A stretch of 12,874 nt of DNA from a bacterium. GTDB taxonomy: Bacteria; JAMCPX01. The notes under the pieces were generated by a model that saw nothing but the letters and a program-made list of their open reading frames with translations, did no database searches and had not been told where the DNA came from. The DNA is taken from NCBI GenBank assembly GCA_021792615.1, contig JAJYUJ010000051.1, positions 1-12,874 of the forward strand, given 5' to 3'. Position numbers and translations under genes: made by a program. This document shows, piece after piece, positions 6,155 through 12,874 of the stretch. Numbering within the stretch: the first letter of the stretch is position 1; every line of letters begins with the position of its first letter.

Positions 6155-6519
6155 GGGCATTGTACAGCGTAGACATTCTTGATGACTATGAAGAAGATTC
6201 TGTACGGCTGTTTGCAGGGAGAAACAAGTGGGATCAGGTAACCTTGAACAAGATGCTGGGGATTGTGTCAAAACTTGGTACCATAGATAATTTCATAACG
6301 AAACATCTTAAAAACTGGACTATTGCAAGAATCGCGATCATCGATAAGAGCATATTGAGGCTTGCAATATACGAGCTCATGTTCGAAGCCCAGACACCGA
6401 TGAAAGTCATTATCAACGAAGCAGTGGAGATAGCGAAGAAATACGGCACCAAAGACTCCTTTACTTTTATAAATGCAGTGCTTGATACCATAGCAAAAGA
6501 GATCGGCAGGACAGCGTGA
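6121..6519 (+). CDS. nusB: Transcription antitermination factor NusB
   Basis: A 132-residue all-helical protein that with NusE (S10) binds boxA RNA in rRNA antitermination. It has the typical basic N-terminus (MGKREEREALLRALYSVDI) and the conserved C-terminal half: IARIAIIDKSILRLAIYELMF, TPMKVIINEAVEIAKKYG and FINAVLDTIAKEI. The length is normal. The start lies inside the end of ribH (34-nt overlap); the ribH-nusB order is common in proteobacteria. Its stop overlaps the next start as GTGA. Confidence 0.93.
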   Translation: MGKREEREALLRALYSVDILDDYEEDSVRLFAGRNKWDQVTLNKMLGIVSKLGTIDNFITKHLKNWTIARIAIIDKSILRLAIYELMFEAQTPMKVIINEAVEIAKKYGTKDSFTFINAVLDTIAKEIGRTA

Positions 6520-7070
6520 GTCTTGAGATAAATCTCGATACATCGTTCGATAGAATTTTTCACGAGCCGATCGTACTTTTGCTGTTCGATGAACGGCTTC
6601 CTCTGCACGGGTATCCGGGCATCGTAGACTGGGAACTCTGCGGCGAACTCTCGAGGATGATAGCCGAAAGAAAATTCGAGGGGAAGGAAAAAGCCAGGAT
6701 GATCCTCTATTTGAGAAGTTCCTGTCGTCATGGAAGGAAGGTGCTGGTGTACGGGCTTGGGAAAAAAAACACGTTGACATCGAATAAATTATCGATGCTG
6801 ACGGAAGATCTTTTAGTTGCACTTTCCAATTTATCTTTATACAATGTGGTACACGTTATGCCCTCTCTGTACGATCTCAACTCCGATGTTCAGAGTTTGC
6901 TGGCGGGTGCTGCATACACCATTCTTAAATTTACGTCCGCGGAGGACAGAGAATACAGGTTCTGGCTGATGTGGGACGGTGTATCGCGATCCGATATTGT
7001 TAATTCATTTAAGGGTGCAACCGGTATCTTGCCGGATGCCCCTTTGTCTATAATAGAAAAGGAGGATTGA
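6516..7070 (+). CDS. Stand-alone M17 leucyl aminopeptidase N-terminal-like protein
   Basis: A 184-residue protein starting with GTG at 6516, overlapping the nusB stop in GTGA. The pattern LPLHGYPGIVDWELCGELSRMI followed by a Lys-rich stretch, KVLVYGLG, and an MLTEDLLVALSNL helix resembles the macro-like N-terminal domain of leucyl aminopeptidases (M17) and short relatives found in Deltaproteobacteria. The C-terminal M17 catalytic domain, with its NTDAEGR-type metal site, is absent, so it should not be a peptidase. The C-terminus is a variable stretch that ends 3 nt before the fabH-like gene and carries that gene's Shine-Dalgarno. Function unknown; a regulatory or nucleotide-type ligand role is speculative. 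The family assignment is by pattern recall. Confidence 0.6.
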   Translation: MSLEINLDTSFDRIFHEPIVLLLFDERLPLHGYPGIVDWELCGELSRMIAERKFEGKEKARMILYLRSSCRHGRKVLVYGLGKKNTLTSNKLSMLTEDLLVALSNLSLYNVVHVMPSLYDLNSDVQSLLAGAAYTILKFTSAEDREYRFWLMWDGVSRSDIVNSFKGATGILPDAPLSIIEKED

Positions 7071-7073
7071 AGC

Positions 7074-8069
7074 ATGAAGAAATCTCGTATACTCGGGGTA
7101 GGAAGATATTTACCGGAAAAGATCGTAACAAATTTCGATCTTGAGAAGATGATGGATACAACGGACGAATGGATACGGCAGCGCACCGGCATCGAGCAGC
7201 GCCGGTTCGCGGCCGAGGGTGAAGGTGCCGCACTCATGGGAGCACGGGCAGGGGAAGAGGCCATTAAGAACGCAGGCTTAAAGAAAGGGGATATTGATTT
7301 TATCATTTTTGCGACCTTAAGCCCGGATTACAACTTTCCCGGTTCCGGTGTTTTTGTCCAGGATTTGCTCGGTATTGAGCCCATCGGGGCGCTTGATGTA
7401 CGAAACCAGTGTACGGGGTTCATCTACAGTCTTTCGATAGCAGATCAGTTCATTAAGACCGGGATGTACAAACATATCCTGGTCATCGGATCGGAAGTCC
7501 ATTCCACGGGCAATGAATTTACGACGAGGGGCAGGGATGTTGCCGTGCTCTTTGGAGACGGTGCAGGTGCTGTTGTGGTTGGAGAGAGTGAAGATGAAAA
7601 AAGAGGTATACTTTCAACCCATCTTCATTCAGAGGGGAAGTATGCAAAAGAACTCTGGGTCGAGGCCCCGGCAAGTGTCCTTCACCCGCGGCTGACCCAT
7701 GAGATGCTGGATCAGGGCAGGCATTATCCGAAGATGAACGGGAAGAATGTGTATAAACATGCAGTCACGAGAATGCCGGAGGTAATAATGGAGGCCTTGA
7801 ATGCAAACGGATATAAAGTTTCCGATATAGACCTTCTTGTCCCGCATCAGGCAAACATGAGAATCAATGAATATGTTGCAGGTACGCTCGGCATAGCACC
7901 TGAAAAGGTGGTTCATAATATTCAAAAATACGGGAACACGACAGCTGCTACCATACCGCTGTGTTTCTATGATGCGATCGAGGACGGCAGATTAAAACCG
8001 GGGTCGCTGGTATGTGTTGCGGCATTCGGTGCAGGGTTTACCTGGGCATCATCGTTACTGAGATGGTAG
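7074..8069 (+). CDS. fabH: 3-oxoacyl-ACP synthase III (FabH-like)
   Basis: A 331-residue thiolase-fold condensing enzyme with the KAS III triad Cys113 (RNQCTGF), His258 (VPHQANMRI) and Asn288 (KYGNTTAATIPL). The N-terminal TTDEWIRQRTGIEQRR and the FGDGAGAVVV loop are typical. In FabH this triad condenses acetyl-CoA with malonyl-ACP to start fatty acid synthesis. The sequence around the Cys is NQCTGF rather than AACAGF as in E. coli, and there is a modest insertion around 190-222, so another acyl primer or a paralogous role is possible. No fabD, fabG or acpP is adjacent. The start has AAGGAGG at 7059-7065. The stop overlaps the following rimI start by 7 nt. Confidence 0.88.
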   Translation: MKKSRILGVGRYLPEKIVTNFDLEKMMDTTDEWIRQRTGIEQRRFAAEGEGAALMGARAGEEAIKNAGLKKGDIDFIIFATLSPDYNFPGSGVFVQDLLGIEPIGALDVRNQCTGFIYSLSIADQFIKTGMYKHILVIGSEVHSTGNEFTTRGRDVAVLFGDGAGAVVVGESEDEKRGILSTHLHSEGKYAKELWVEAPASVLHPRLTHEMLDQGRHYPKMNGKNVYKHAVTRMPEVIMEALNANGYKVSDIDLLVPHQANMRINEYVAGTLGIAPEKVVHNIQKYGNTTAATIPLCFYDAIEDGRLKPGSLVCVAAFGAGFTWASSLLRW

Positions 8070-8542
8070 TAGAGAAAATATATTTAGAAAATATTATCTC
8101 TGTCATTATTCGTGACGCGGGCGCGGAGGATCTTGATGCGATTCTTGCGGTTGAGGAATCGTCGTACGTGCAGCCGTGGTCAAGGGACCTTATCGAGGGC
8201 AGCCTGGAAAACCCCAGGGCATTTCATTTCGTCGCCTGTGGCGGTACGGAAAACAACGTTCGTGGATTTATACTGAACCTGCTTCTTGTAGACGAACTCC
8301 ACGTGCTGAACATTGCCGTTGACCCGTCCTTTAGACGGTCCGGTATCGGCAGCAGGCTTCTCGAAACCTCTTTAACTTCAGCGCAGAAGCGCGGTGCGAA
8401 GACGGCGTTCCTTGAGGTGCGGCGTTCCAATATCCAGGCATTGACACTGTATATAAAATATGGATTCAAAGTGATTGGCGTCAGAAGAGGATATTATTCC
8501 GATAACAGGGAAGATGCCCTGGTCATGAAAAAGTCCATGTAA
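8063..8542 (+). CDS. rimI: Ribosomal-protein alanine N-acetyltransferase RimI
   Basis: A GNAT-family protein of 159 residues when started at the ATG at 8063, which overlaps the fabH stop by 7 nt; the longer frame back to 8012 lies inside fabH and is unlikely. RimI-type features are an early IRDAGAEDLDAILAVEES with downstream PWS, the acetyl-CoA loop AVDPSFRRSGIGSRLL (R-x-x-G-x-G), LEVRRSNIQALTLYIKYGFKVIGVRRGYY, and an ending DALVMKK. RimI acetylates the N-terminal Ala of ribosomal protein S18, although relatives may have wider targets. The usual tsaB neighbour is not here. The Shine-Dalgarno is weak, consistent with coupling to fabH. Confidence 0.87.
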   Translation: MVVEKIYLENIISVIIRDAGAEDLDAILAVEESSYVQPWSRDLIEGSLENPRAFHFVACGGTENNVRGFILNLLLVDELHVLNIAVDPSFRRSGIGSRLLETSLTSAQKRGAKTAFLEVRRSNIQALTLYIKYGFKVIGVRRGYYSDNREDALVMKKSM

Positions 8543-8556
8543 GGCGGAATATTCGG

Positions 8557-9339
8557 ATGAAGGTGCAGCTGACACATAACGGTATCGTTACCTCTATCAA
8601 TAAACTAAAAGAGGATTACATCCTGTTATCCGTCACGATAGACGGCAGACCTGCTTTCAGGCCGGGACAATTTATGATGATGCAGGTTTCAGACAGCTAC
8701 GATCCCCTTCTCCTGCGGCCGTTCAGCATACTCGATGAACATAACGGCGAATACAGGTTCTTGATCAAGATCGTCGGAAGAGGCACACGGCTCATCGCGG
8801 ATTTTACCTGCGGCAAAAGCGTGTTTCTCACAGGACCTTTTGGCAATGGTTTTCCGCAGGAGGCCGGAGGACGTGCACTTGTCGCTGCAGGCGGTGTCGG
8901 CATTGCTTCTGTTTATGCCTTTCTCCAGATGCTGCACAAACAGGGTGTTCCGTATGAGTTTATCTATGGGGCGAGGACAAAGAACGAACTGGTCCTGCTT
9001 AACCTGTTAAAGCCGCATCATCCCCTGCTGTCCACGGACGACGGCTCACAGGGGTATCACGGCAGGTTGACGGACATTTTAAAGAGAAAGATCCGTCCGG
9101 AGCATACCGTTTTTGCCTGCGGGCCTATGCCCATGCTTGCGGTCGTTAAAAATATAACTCTTCAACAAAAGGCCGCGTGTTATCTGTCGCTTGAAGCGAG
9201 GATGGCATGCGGTTTCGGGGTTTGCCTCGGGTGTACGATCTTCGATACCAGCGGTAATACAAAAAGGGTATGCAAGGATGGTCCGGTGTTTGAAGCAGGG
9301 GAGGTTTCGTTTGGAAAACAAATTGCGAAAAATCGTTGA
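8557..9339 (+). CDS. pyrK: PyrK-like FAD/2Fe-2S electron transfer subunit
   Basis: A 260-residue ferredoxin-reductase-type flavoprotein. The FAD-binding beta-barrel carries RPFSI (Arg54, Ser57) and KIVGRGT. The NAD-binding domain begins at ALVAAGGVGIASVYAFL and includes the YGAR and FACGPMPML motifs. The C-terminal 2Fe-2S cluster is C218-x4-C223-x2-C226-x12-C239, followed by KDGPVF, as in PyrK, the electron-transfer partner of dihydroorotate dehydrogenase B (PyrDB), which lets that enzyme use NAD+. No pyrD is next to it. A Shine-Dalgarno-like AAGGCGG precedes the ATG, 14 nt after rimI. Related NfnA-type subunits are a less likely alternative because their cysteine region differs. Confidence 0.85.
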   Translation: MKVQLTHNGIVTSINKLKEDYILLSVTIDGRPAFRPGQFMMMQVSDSYDPLLLRPFSILDEHNGEYRFLIKIVGRGTRLIADFTCGKSVFLTGPFGNGFPQEAGGRALVAAGGVGIASVYAFLQMLHKQGVPYEFIYGARTKNELVLLNLLKPHHPLLSTDDGSQGYHGRLTDILKRKIRPEHTVFACGPMPMLAVVKNITLQQKAACYLSLEARMACGFGVCLGCTIFDTSGNTKRVCKDGPVFEAGEVSFGKQIAKNR

Positions 9340-10468
9340 CGCATTGGCCCCTGCGCTTGTGGAACTTTCTCATGACCTGTCCGCACACCCCGAGGTTGCA
9401 CTCGGGGAATACAGGACGAGGGACGTTCTGAGTGAATTCTTACACAGGTACGGCTTCGACCTGCAAAAAGGTGTTGGAGGCCTCAAGACGTCTTTCGTTG
9501 CGAACACCGGGAAAGCACGTCATCCTGCAATCGCATATATAGCGGAGATGGACGCGCTGCCTAACCTGGGTCATGCGTGCGGCCATAATGTCAACAGTGC
9601 CATCAGTGTTGGTGCTGCGGCAGCATTAGCAAAAGCGGCCGGCCCGGACGCCGCGCGTATAGCGGTTATCGGCACGCCTGCGGAAGAGACAGGATATGGA
9701 AAGCCTGTCTTAATTCAGCACGGCGTATTTAAAGCGTATGATGTTGCCATGATGAGCCACGCCTCCACAAAACGCATGAGTTACCGGTACATGCTTGCAT
9801 TAAAAAAGATACGGATCAGGTTCAAAGGCAGGGCGGCACATGCGGCAACGTATCCGGAAGAAGGCAGGGACGCACTATCCGCCCTCATTCTGTCGATAAA
9901 TACCCTCAACAGTATGCGCTCATCGTTCAAGCCGTACATGCGGGCGAACGGCATTATAACGCAGGGCGGCACTGCCCCCAATATCATTCCCGATTTTGCC
10001 GAGGCATATTATTTCATCCGCGCGATAACCATGGACGAACTCGAAGAGCTGATGCAGTGGATAAAAAATGCGGTATATGGAGCTGCAAAGGCAACGGGAA
10101 CCAGGGCCGGGATTACGGAGGAAGGTTACCCGCAGTACCCGTTCTATGTTAATGAAAAGCTTGCAGCCCTCTACTCCCGTGTGCTTGACGATTTACACTT
10201 GAAACAGACGGATGTAAGTCCGTATACGGGAATCGGATCATCGGATATCGGACAGCTATCACACCTGCTTCCCACGCTGCATACCTATACGCCCATAGGG
10301 ACAAATGCACATGTTCACACGCCGGGTTTCAGGAGACTGGCGGTATCGGGCTCCGCAGATGAGGGCATTGCAGAAGGGGCATTGGTGCTTGCATTGACGG
10401 GGTATAGATTGATACGTGAGCCCGGTTTGCTCAAACAGATCAAAAGGTCGCATAAACCCGGTATATGA
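9311..10468 (+). CDS. M20-family amidohydrolase/peptidase
   Basis: A 385-residue metallohydrolase of the M20 (M20D/PM20D2-like) group, which cleaves N-acyl or amide bonds of small substrates. Likely metal ligands are Cys90 and His92 (GHACGHN), Glu126 of the pair E125-E126 (GTPAEETGYG), His150 (MMSHAS) and a C-terminal His in GTNAHVHTPGF (334/336). A dimerisation domain with RAAHAATYPEEGRDAL sits at about 160-275. The chosen start is a TTG at 9311 with GGGGAGG at 9298-9304 and 6 nt spacing; a longer frame from 9191 would lie within the pyrK iron-sulfur region. It overlaps pyrK by 29 nt. AbgB-like aminobenzoyl-glutamate cleavage is one possibility; the substrate is unknown. It is the last gene of the long operon. 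Confidence 0.84.
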   Translation: MENKLRKIVDALAPALVELSHDLSAHPEVALGEYRTRDVLSEFLHRYGFDLQKGVGGLKTSFVANTGKARHPAIAYIAEMDALPNLGHACGHNVNSAISVGAAAALAKAAGPDAARIAVIGTPAEETGYGKPVLIQHGVFKAYDVAMMSHASTKRMSYRYMLALKKIRIRFKGRAAHAATYPEEGRDALSALILSINTLNSMRSSFKPYMRANGIITQGGTAPNIIPDFAEAYYFIRAITMDELEELMQWIKNAVYGAAKATGTRAGITEEGYPQYPFYVNEKLAALYSRVLDDLHLKQTDVSPYTGIGSSDIGQLSHLLPTLHTYTPIGTNAHVHTPGFRRLAVSGSADEGIAEGALVLALTGYRLIREPGLLKQIKRSHKPGI

Positions 10469-10712
10469 TCCGTACGTCTCTAAAAATATATAACCAGAGG
10501 AATATGCATTTTAATGCAAATTTTATTCAACAAATCCCCATGTTTCCCTCCCCCTTGACGGGGAAGGGCGAGGGTGGGGGTGATAAGATGCCGTTTTCAC
10601 CCTCCCCTTTATCCCCTCCCGTCAAGGGAGGGGATACTTTAGGATCCCACACAACTTGTCCGGAGAGCCTGTTCCTTTGGTACTTGCTGTGCGGAATATA
10701 TAAAGGATCGAA
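10469..10712. other. 244-nt gene-free gap between the long operon and the glycan genes
   Basis: It contains a small AT-rich inverted repeat TGCATT-TT-AATGCA (10505-10518) and the large GC-rich inverted repeat at 10546-10633. An apparent ORF across it is low-complexity Pro/Ser/Gly sequence from the repeat and is not a gene. A ribosome binding site for the next gene lies at the end. Confidence 0.6.
10546..10633. repeat. GC-rich imperfect inverted-repeat element
   Basis: Arms of about 37 nt (10546-10583 and 10597-10633) are imperfectly complementary around a 13-nt spacer. Both contain a CCCTTGACGGG-like core, and as RNA they would fold into a long G/C stem. It looks like a dispersed palindromic intergenic repeat of the kind common in many deltaproteobacterial genomes. 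With no T-run, it is not a canonical terminator, but a strong stem at the end of a ten-gene operon could protect 3' ends or slow transcription. Confidence 0.7.
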
Positions 10713-11786
10713 GTGAAAATCCTGCTTGCAACATCTTCGACAGGCTGGAGCGGCGGACAGCACCAGGTCTACCTGCTTGCAAAAGGTTTAAGAGACAGAG
10801 GGCATGCGGTATCGGTTGTAACCTCGTACAACAGCGTGCTTGGCAGGAGGCTTGCATCCGAAGGGTTTGATGTCCGGTACTTCAGGATGAACAAAGAGGC
10901 TGATATCTTTACCATGCTGAAGGTCGGCCGCTTTTTAAGAGAAGGACGGTTCGATATCATCAATGTGCACAGGCCTACGGCCCATACGATTGTCATGATC
11001 GCAAATATGCTGTCCGCGCGTGCACGTTTTTTTGTGACCAGGAGGGTGCCGTACGGCATCCCGTCGAGGATCTCCGCGGAGATAAAGTATGCATGGTTTG
11101 TCGACCGCGTCATCGCAATCTCGCAGGATGTAAAACAGAGTCTTATCGAAACAGGCGTCCGGGCGGGCAACATTGAAGTGATCCCCGATGCTATCGATAG
11201 TGCATATTTTAATCCCCGGGACATTGCACCTGCTCCGGAGCTTGCAAACCGGAAGCCGGTTGTCGGGACTGTCGGGAACGCAAACAAACAAAAGGGGCAT
11301 TATCACTTTCTATCGGCCATTCCTGCTATACTTAAGAAGTATCCCGATGCACTGTTTGTGGATGTTGGTGTGAACGATAATGACAGGGAACTTGTCGAAC
11401 ATGCGGATAACCTCGGTATAAGAAATAAAATCATCTTTGCTGGATTTCAGCAGGACGTAAGGCCGTATCTGAAAGCAATGGACGTGTTCGTGTTCCCTTC
11501 CCTCGTCGAGGGACTCGGCACCTCGCTGCTTGAGGCGATGGCAATGCAAAAGCCGGTCGTCGTCAGCAGGACCGGGGGTATGGTCGATATCATTGCCCAT
11601 GACAAAAACGGTGTTTTTGTGCGGCCGGGATCGCCGGAGGACATAGCGGACGCGGTATGCGGTTTGCTTGATAACGTTCCGCATGCCCTTGAACTCGGAA
11701 GACAGGCCCGCAACAGTGTCGAAGAGGGGTTCTCGGTAGAGGTCGTTACTCAAAAAACAGAGGAGCTTTTTAAATCGGTATTATGA
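10713..11786 (+). CDS. GT-B glycosyltransferase, family 4 type
   Basis: A 357-residue retaining-type glycosyltransferase. The N-terminal Rossmann domain begins MKILLATSSTGWSGGQHQ, the usual acceptor-side start with a Gly-rich loop. A VIAISQDVKQSLIETGV segment and a VIPDAID linker lead to the C-terminal donor domain (VGTVGNANKQKGHYHFLSA). The E-x7-E motif is Glu266/Glu274 (VEGLGTSLLEAMA), typical of GT4. The start is GTG at 10713 with AAAGGA upstream. It ends in ATGA, overlapping the next gene by 4 nt. With a deacetylase following, it probably takes part in assembly of a surface glycan (LPS, capsule or exopolysaccharide). Sugar specificity cannot be read from sequence. Confidence 0.87.
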   Translation: MKILLATSSTGWSGGQHQVYLLAKGLRDRGHAVSVVTSYNSVLGRRLASEGFDVRYFRMNKEADIFTMLKVGRFLREGRFDIINVHRPTAHTIVMIANMLSARARFFVTRRVPYGIPSRISAEIKYAWFVDRVIAISQDVKQSLIETGVRAGNIEVIPDAIDSAYFNPRDIAPAPELANRKPVVGTVGNANKQKGHYHFLSAIPAILKKYPDALFVDVGVNDNDRELVEHADNLGIRNKIIFAGFQQDVRPYLKAMDVFVFPSLVEGLGTSLLEAMAMQKPVVVSRTGGMVDIIAHDKNGVFVRPGSPEDIADAVCGLLDNVPHALELGRQARNSVEEGFSVEVVTQKTEELFKSVL

Positions 11787-12874
11787 TATACACGGCACTT
11801 GCCGCACTCCTGATTGTCGGCATCATCTGGTACCTTGAATTCAGGGCATATTCAATACCGGTACTCTATTACCATCATGTGGAGCCGACGGATCCTGCCC
11901 GTCCCGAGGTGTTCGAAGCACAGATGCAATACCTTGCGGGAAAAGGCTATCATTCGGTATCCTTGAATGAACTTTACGGATTCATGACCGGGAGCAGCCG
12001 GGTTCCAAGGAAGAGTTTTGTCCTGACATTCGATGACGGGTTTTATTGCAATTATCATTATCTTTTACCGATCCTGAAAAAATATCAACTCAAGGCGGCA
12101 GTTTTTGTGGTGACCGGAGTGAGAAAACAGTCTTTGCCTGCACAGCAGCGGGAGCGGTCGAGGGGATATCCGTCAAGGACGGGAGAAAACATGGAATCTG
12201 CGGAACGGTTTGCAACATGGGATGAATTGAATCTCATGATTGCCTCTGGCCTGGTGCAGATAGAGGATCACGGCTTGTTTCACGATCGAGTGTACAGGAG
12301 CGATAAGGTACGCGGGTTCAATACCGGTCTTGAGCCCGACTGGCCGGTATGGGGGGACAAAAGGGCAGGCACCGTGAACTATGAAGCAGGGTCTTCCCTT
12401 GCTTATAAGAATTTTACCGGAGATTATAAACTCAACGAACATCTGGTGAATTTTATCAAAGGCAACAGCCTCGACCCTGCGGACTATACAACGATGGAAG
12501 TGCTGAAAAAAAAGTACCGGGAATATAAGGCCCGCAACACCGTAAAATCCATCTATGAATCGCACGACAATTATCTGCACCGGTGCAGGATGGACATCGA
12601 AAAAAGCCGGAAGTTGCTCGAAGAGCACACGGGTATTTCCCCGGGGTTTTTATGCTTCCCGTGGGGACAGTACAATAAACATATCATCGAGCTCCTGAAA
12701 GCTACCGGGTACCGTGGCGCTGTAACGACAGACAAAGGCGCAAATGTGCGGGGCGGCAACCCCTATAAGATAAAGCGTTTTAAGGTTTATCGATCGAACA
12801 TGGCGTGGTTCAAACGGTATTTTTTTCTCCACAGATCCCGGATACTCGTTACGCTGTACGGACTTTTTTACGGC
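11783..12874 (+). CDS. Membrane-anchored NodB-domain polysaccharide deacetylase (3' end outside window)
   Basis: The frame from the ATG at 11783 stays open for 364 codons to the right edge, so the C-terminus is missing. An N-terminal hydrophobic segment (about residues 3-18, YTALAALLIVGIIW) should anchor it in the inner membrane. It then shows the carbohydrate esterase 4 (NodB) motifs: LYYHHV, TFDDG (Asp84/Asp85), DHGLFH (His163/His167, the H-x3-H metal pair) and FPWG (292-295). About 125 residues separate the His motif from FPWG, much more than in minimal NodB domains, indicating an inserted segment. The enzyme would remove N-acetyl (or O-acetyl) groups from a surface polysaccharide. ATGA overlap with the glycosyltransferase points to co-translation and a shared pathway. 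Confidence 0.85.
   Translation, partial: MIYTALAALLIVGIIWYLEFRAYSIPVLYYHHVEPTDPARPEVFEAQMQYLAGKGYHSVSLNELYGFMTGSSRVPRKSFVLTFDDGFYCNYHYLLPILKKYQLKAAVFVVTGVRKQSLPAQQRERSRGYPSRTGENMESAERFATWDELNLMIASGLVQIEDHGLFHDRVYRSDKVRGFNTGLEPDWPVWGDKRAGTVNYEAGSSLAYKNFTGDYKLNEHLVNFIKGNSLDPADYTTMEVLKKKYREYKARNTVKSIYESHDNYLHRCRMDIEKSRKLLEEHTGISPGFLCFPWGQYNKHIIELLKATGYRGAVTTDKGANVRGGNPYKIKRFKVYRSNMAWFKRYFFLHRSRILVTLYGLFYG

Noticed and set aside
5666-6271. 201-residue minus-strand ORF opposite ribH and nusB
   Set aside because: Antisense shadow of two clear genes; Cys- and Pro-rich sequence without a domain.
10540-10640. Inverted repeat considered as part of a CRISPR array
   Set aside because: There is only one inverted pair, no regularly spaced direct repeats, and no cas genes.
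10677-10702. TTGGTA and TATATA as a promoter for the glycosyltransferase gene
   Set aside because: The spacing is only 14 nt and the -10 box overlaps the ribosome binding site.
10465-10716. 83-residue plus-strand ORF across the intergenic gap
   Set aside because: Its sequence is the translated GC-rich inverted repeat (Pro/Ser/Gly runs) with no ribosome binding site.

Overview
This window joins two different kinds of DNA. Positions 1 to about 2,690 are AT-rich, repeat-laden and loosely packed, like an accessory region. From 2,688 on, the sequence is GC-richer, tightly packed and made of conserved bacterial housekeeping genes, all on the plus strand. The gene set and order (ribD-ribE-ribBA-ribH-nusB, then a FabH-type synthase, RimI and a PyrK-type flavoprotein) and the style of the dispersed intergenic repeats suggest an anaerobic Gram-negative of the Deltaproteobacteria/Desulfobacterota kind. 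That placement rests on family resemblance only; there is no rRNA or marker tree here.

Left part (1-2,687). An operon with overlapping genes runs in from the left edge: the tail of an unrecognised gene, a PD-(D/E)XK nuclease-fold protein, and an unrecognised 214-residue protein. Nuclease plus unknown partners in AT-rich accessory DNA fits a defence or mobile-element module, but I cannot match it to a named system. Next comes a small exported-peptide ORF behind a possible extended -10 promoter. An intergenic stretch follows with hairpins, a C-tract and two copies of a dispersed repeat. Between the copies, on the minus strand, lies an ORF6N-domain gene that has lost its N-terminal half; a 27-bp palindrome sits at its broken end.

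Central part (2,688-10,468). Ten genes run with gaps of at most about 15 nt or with overlaps, so they are probably one transcription unit. ribD, ribE, ribBA and ribH together cover nearly all of riboflavin synthesis from GTP and ribulose 5-phosphate. nusB follows, then a stand-alone protein resembling the leucyl aminopeptidase (M17) N-terminal domain, a FabH-like ketoacyl-ACP synthase III, the RimI acetyltransferase, a PyrK-like FAD/2Fe-2S electron-transfer subunit with no pyrD beside it, and an M20-family amidohydrolase that probably starts at a TTG. A plausible sigma70-type promoter (2634-2664) would leave only a short leader, and I see no FMN riboswitch.

Right part (10,469-12,874). A GC-rich inverted-repeat element fills much of a 244-nt gap. 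A GT-B glycosyltransferase follows, overlapping by 4 nt a membrane-anchored NodB-type polysaccharide deacetylase that runs off the right edge. This pair probably works on a cell-surface glycan.
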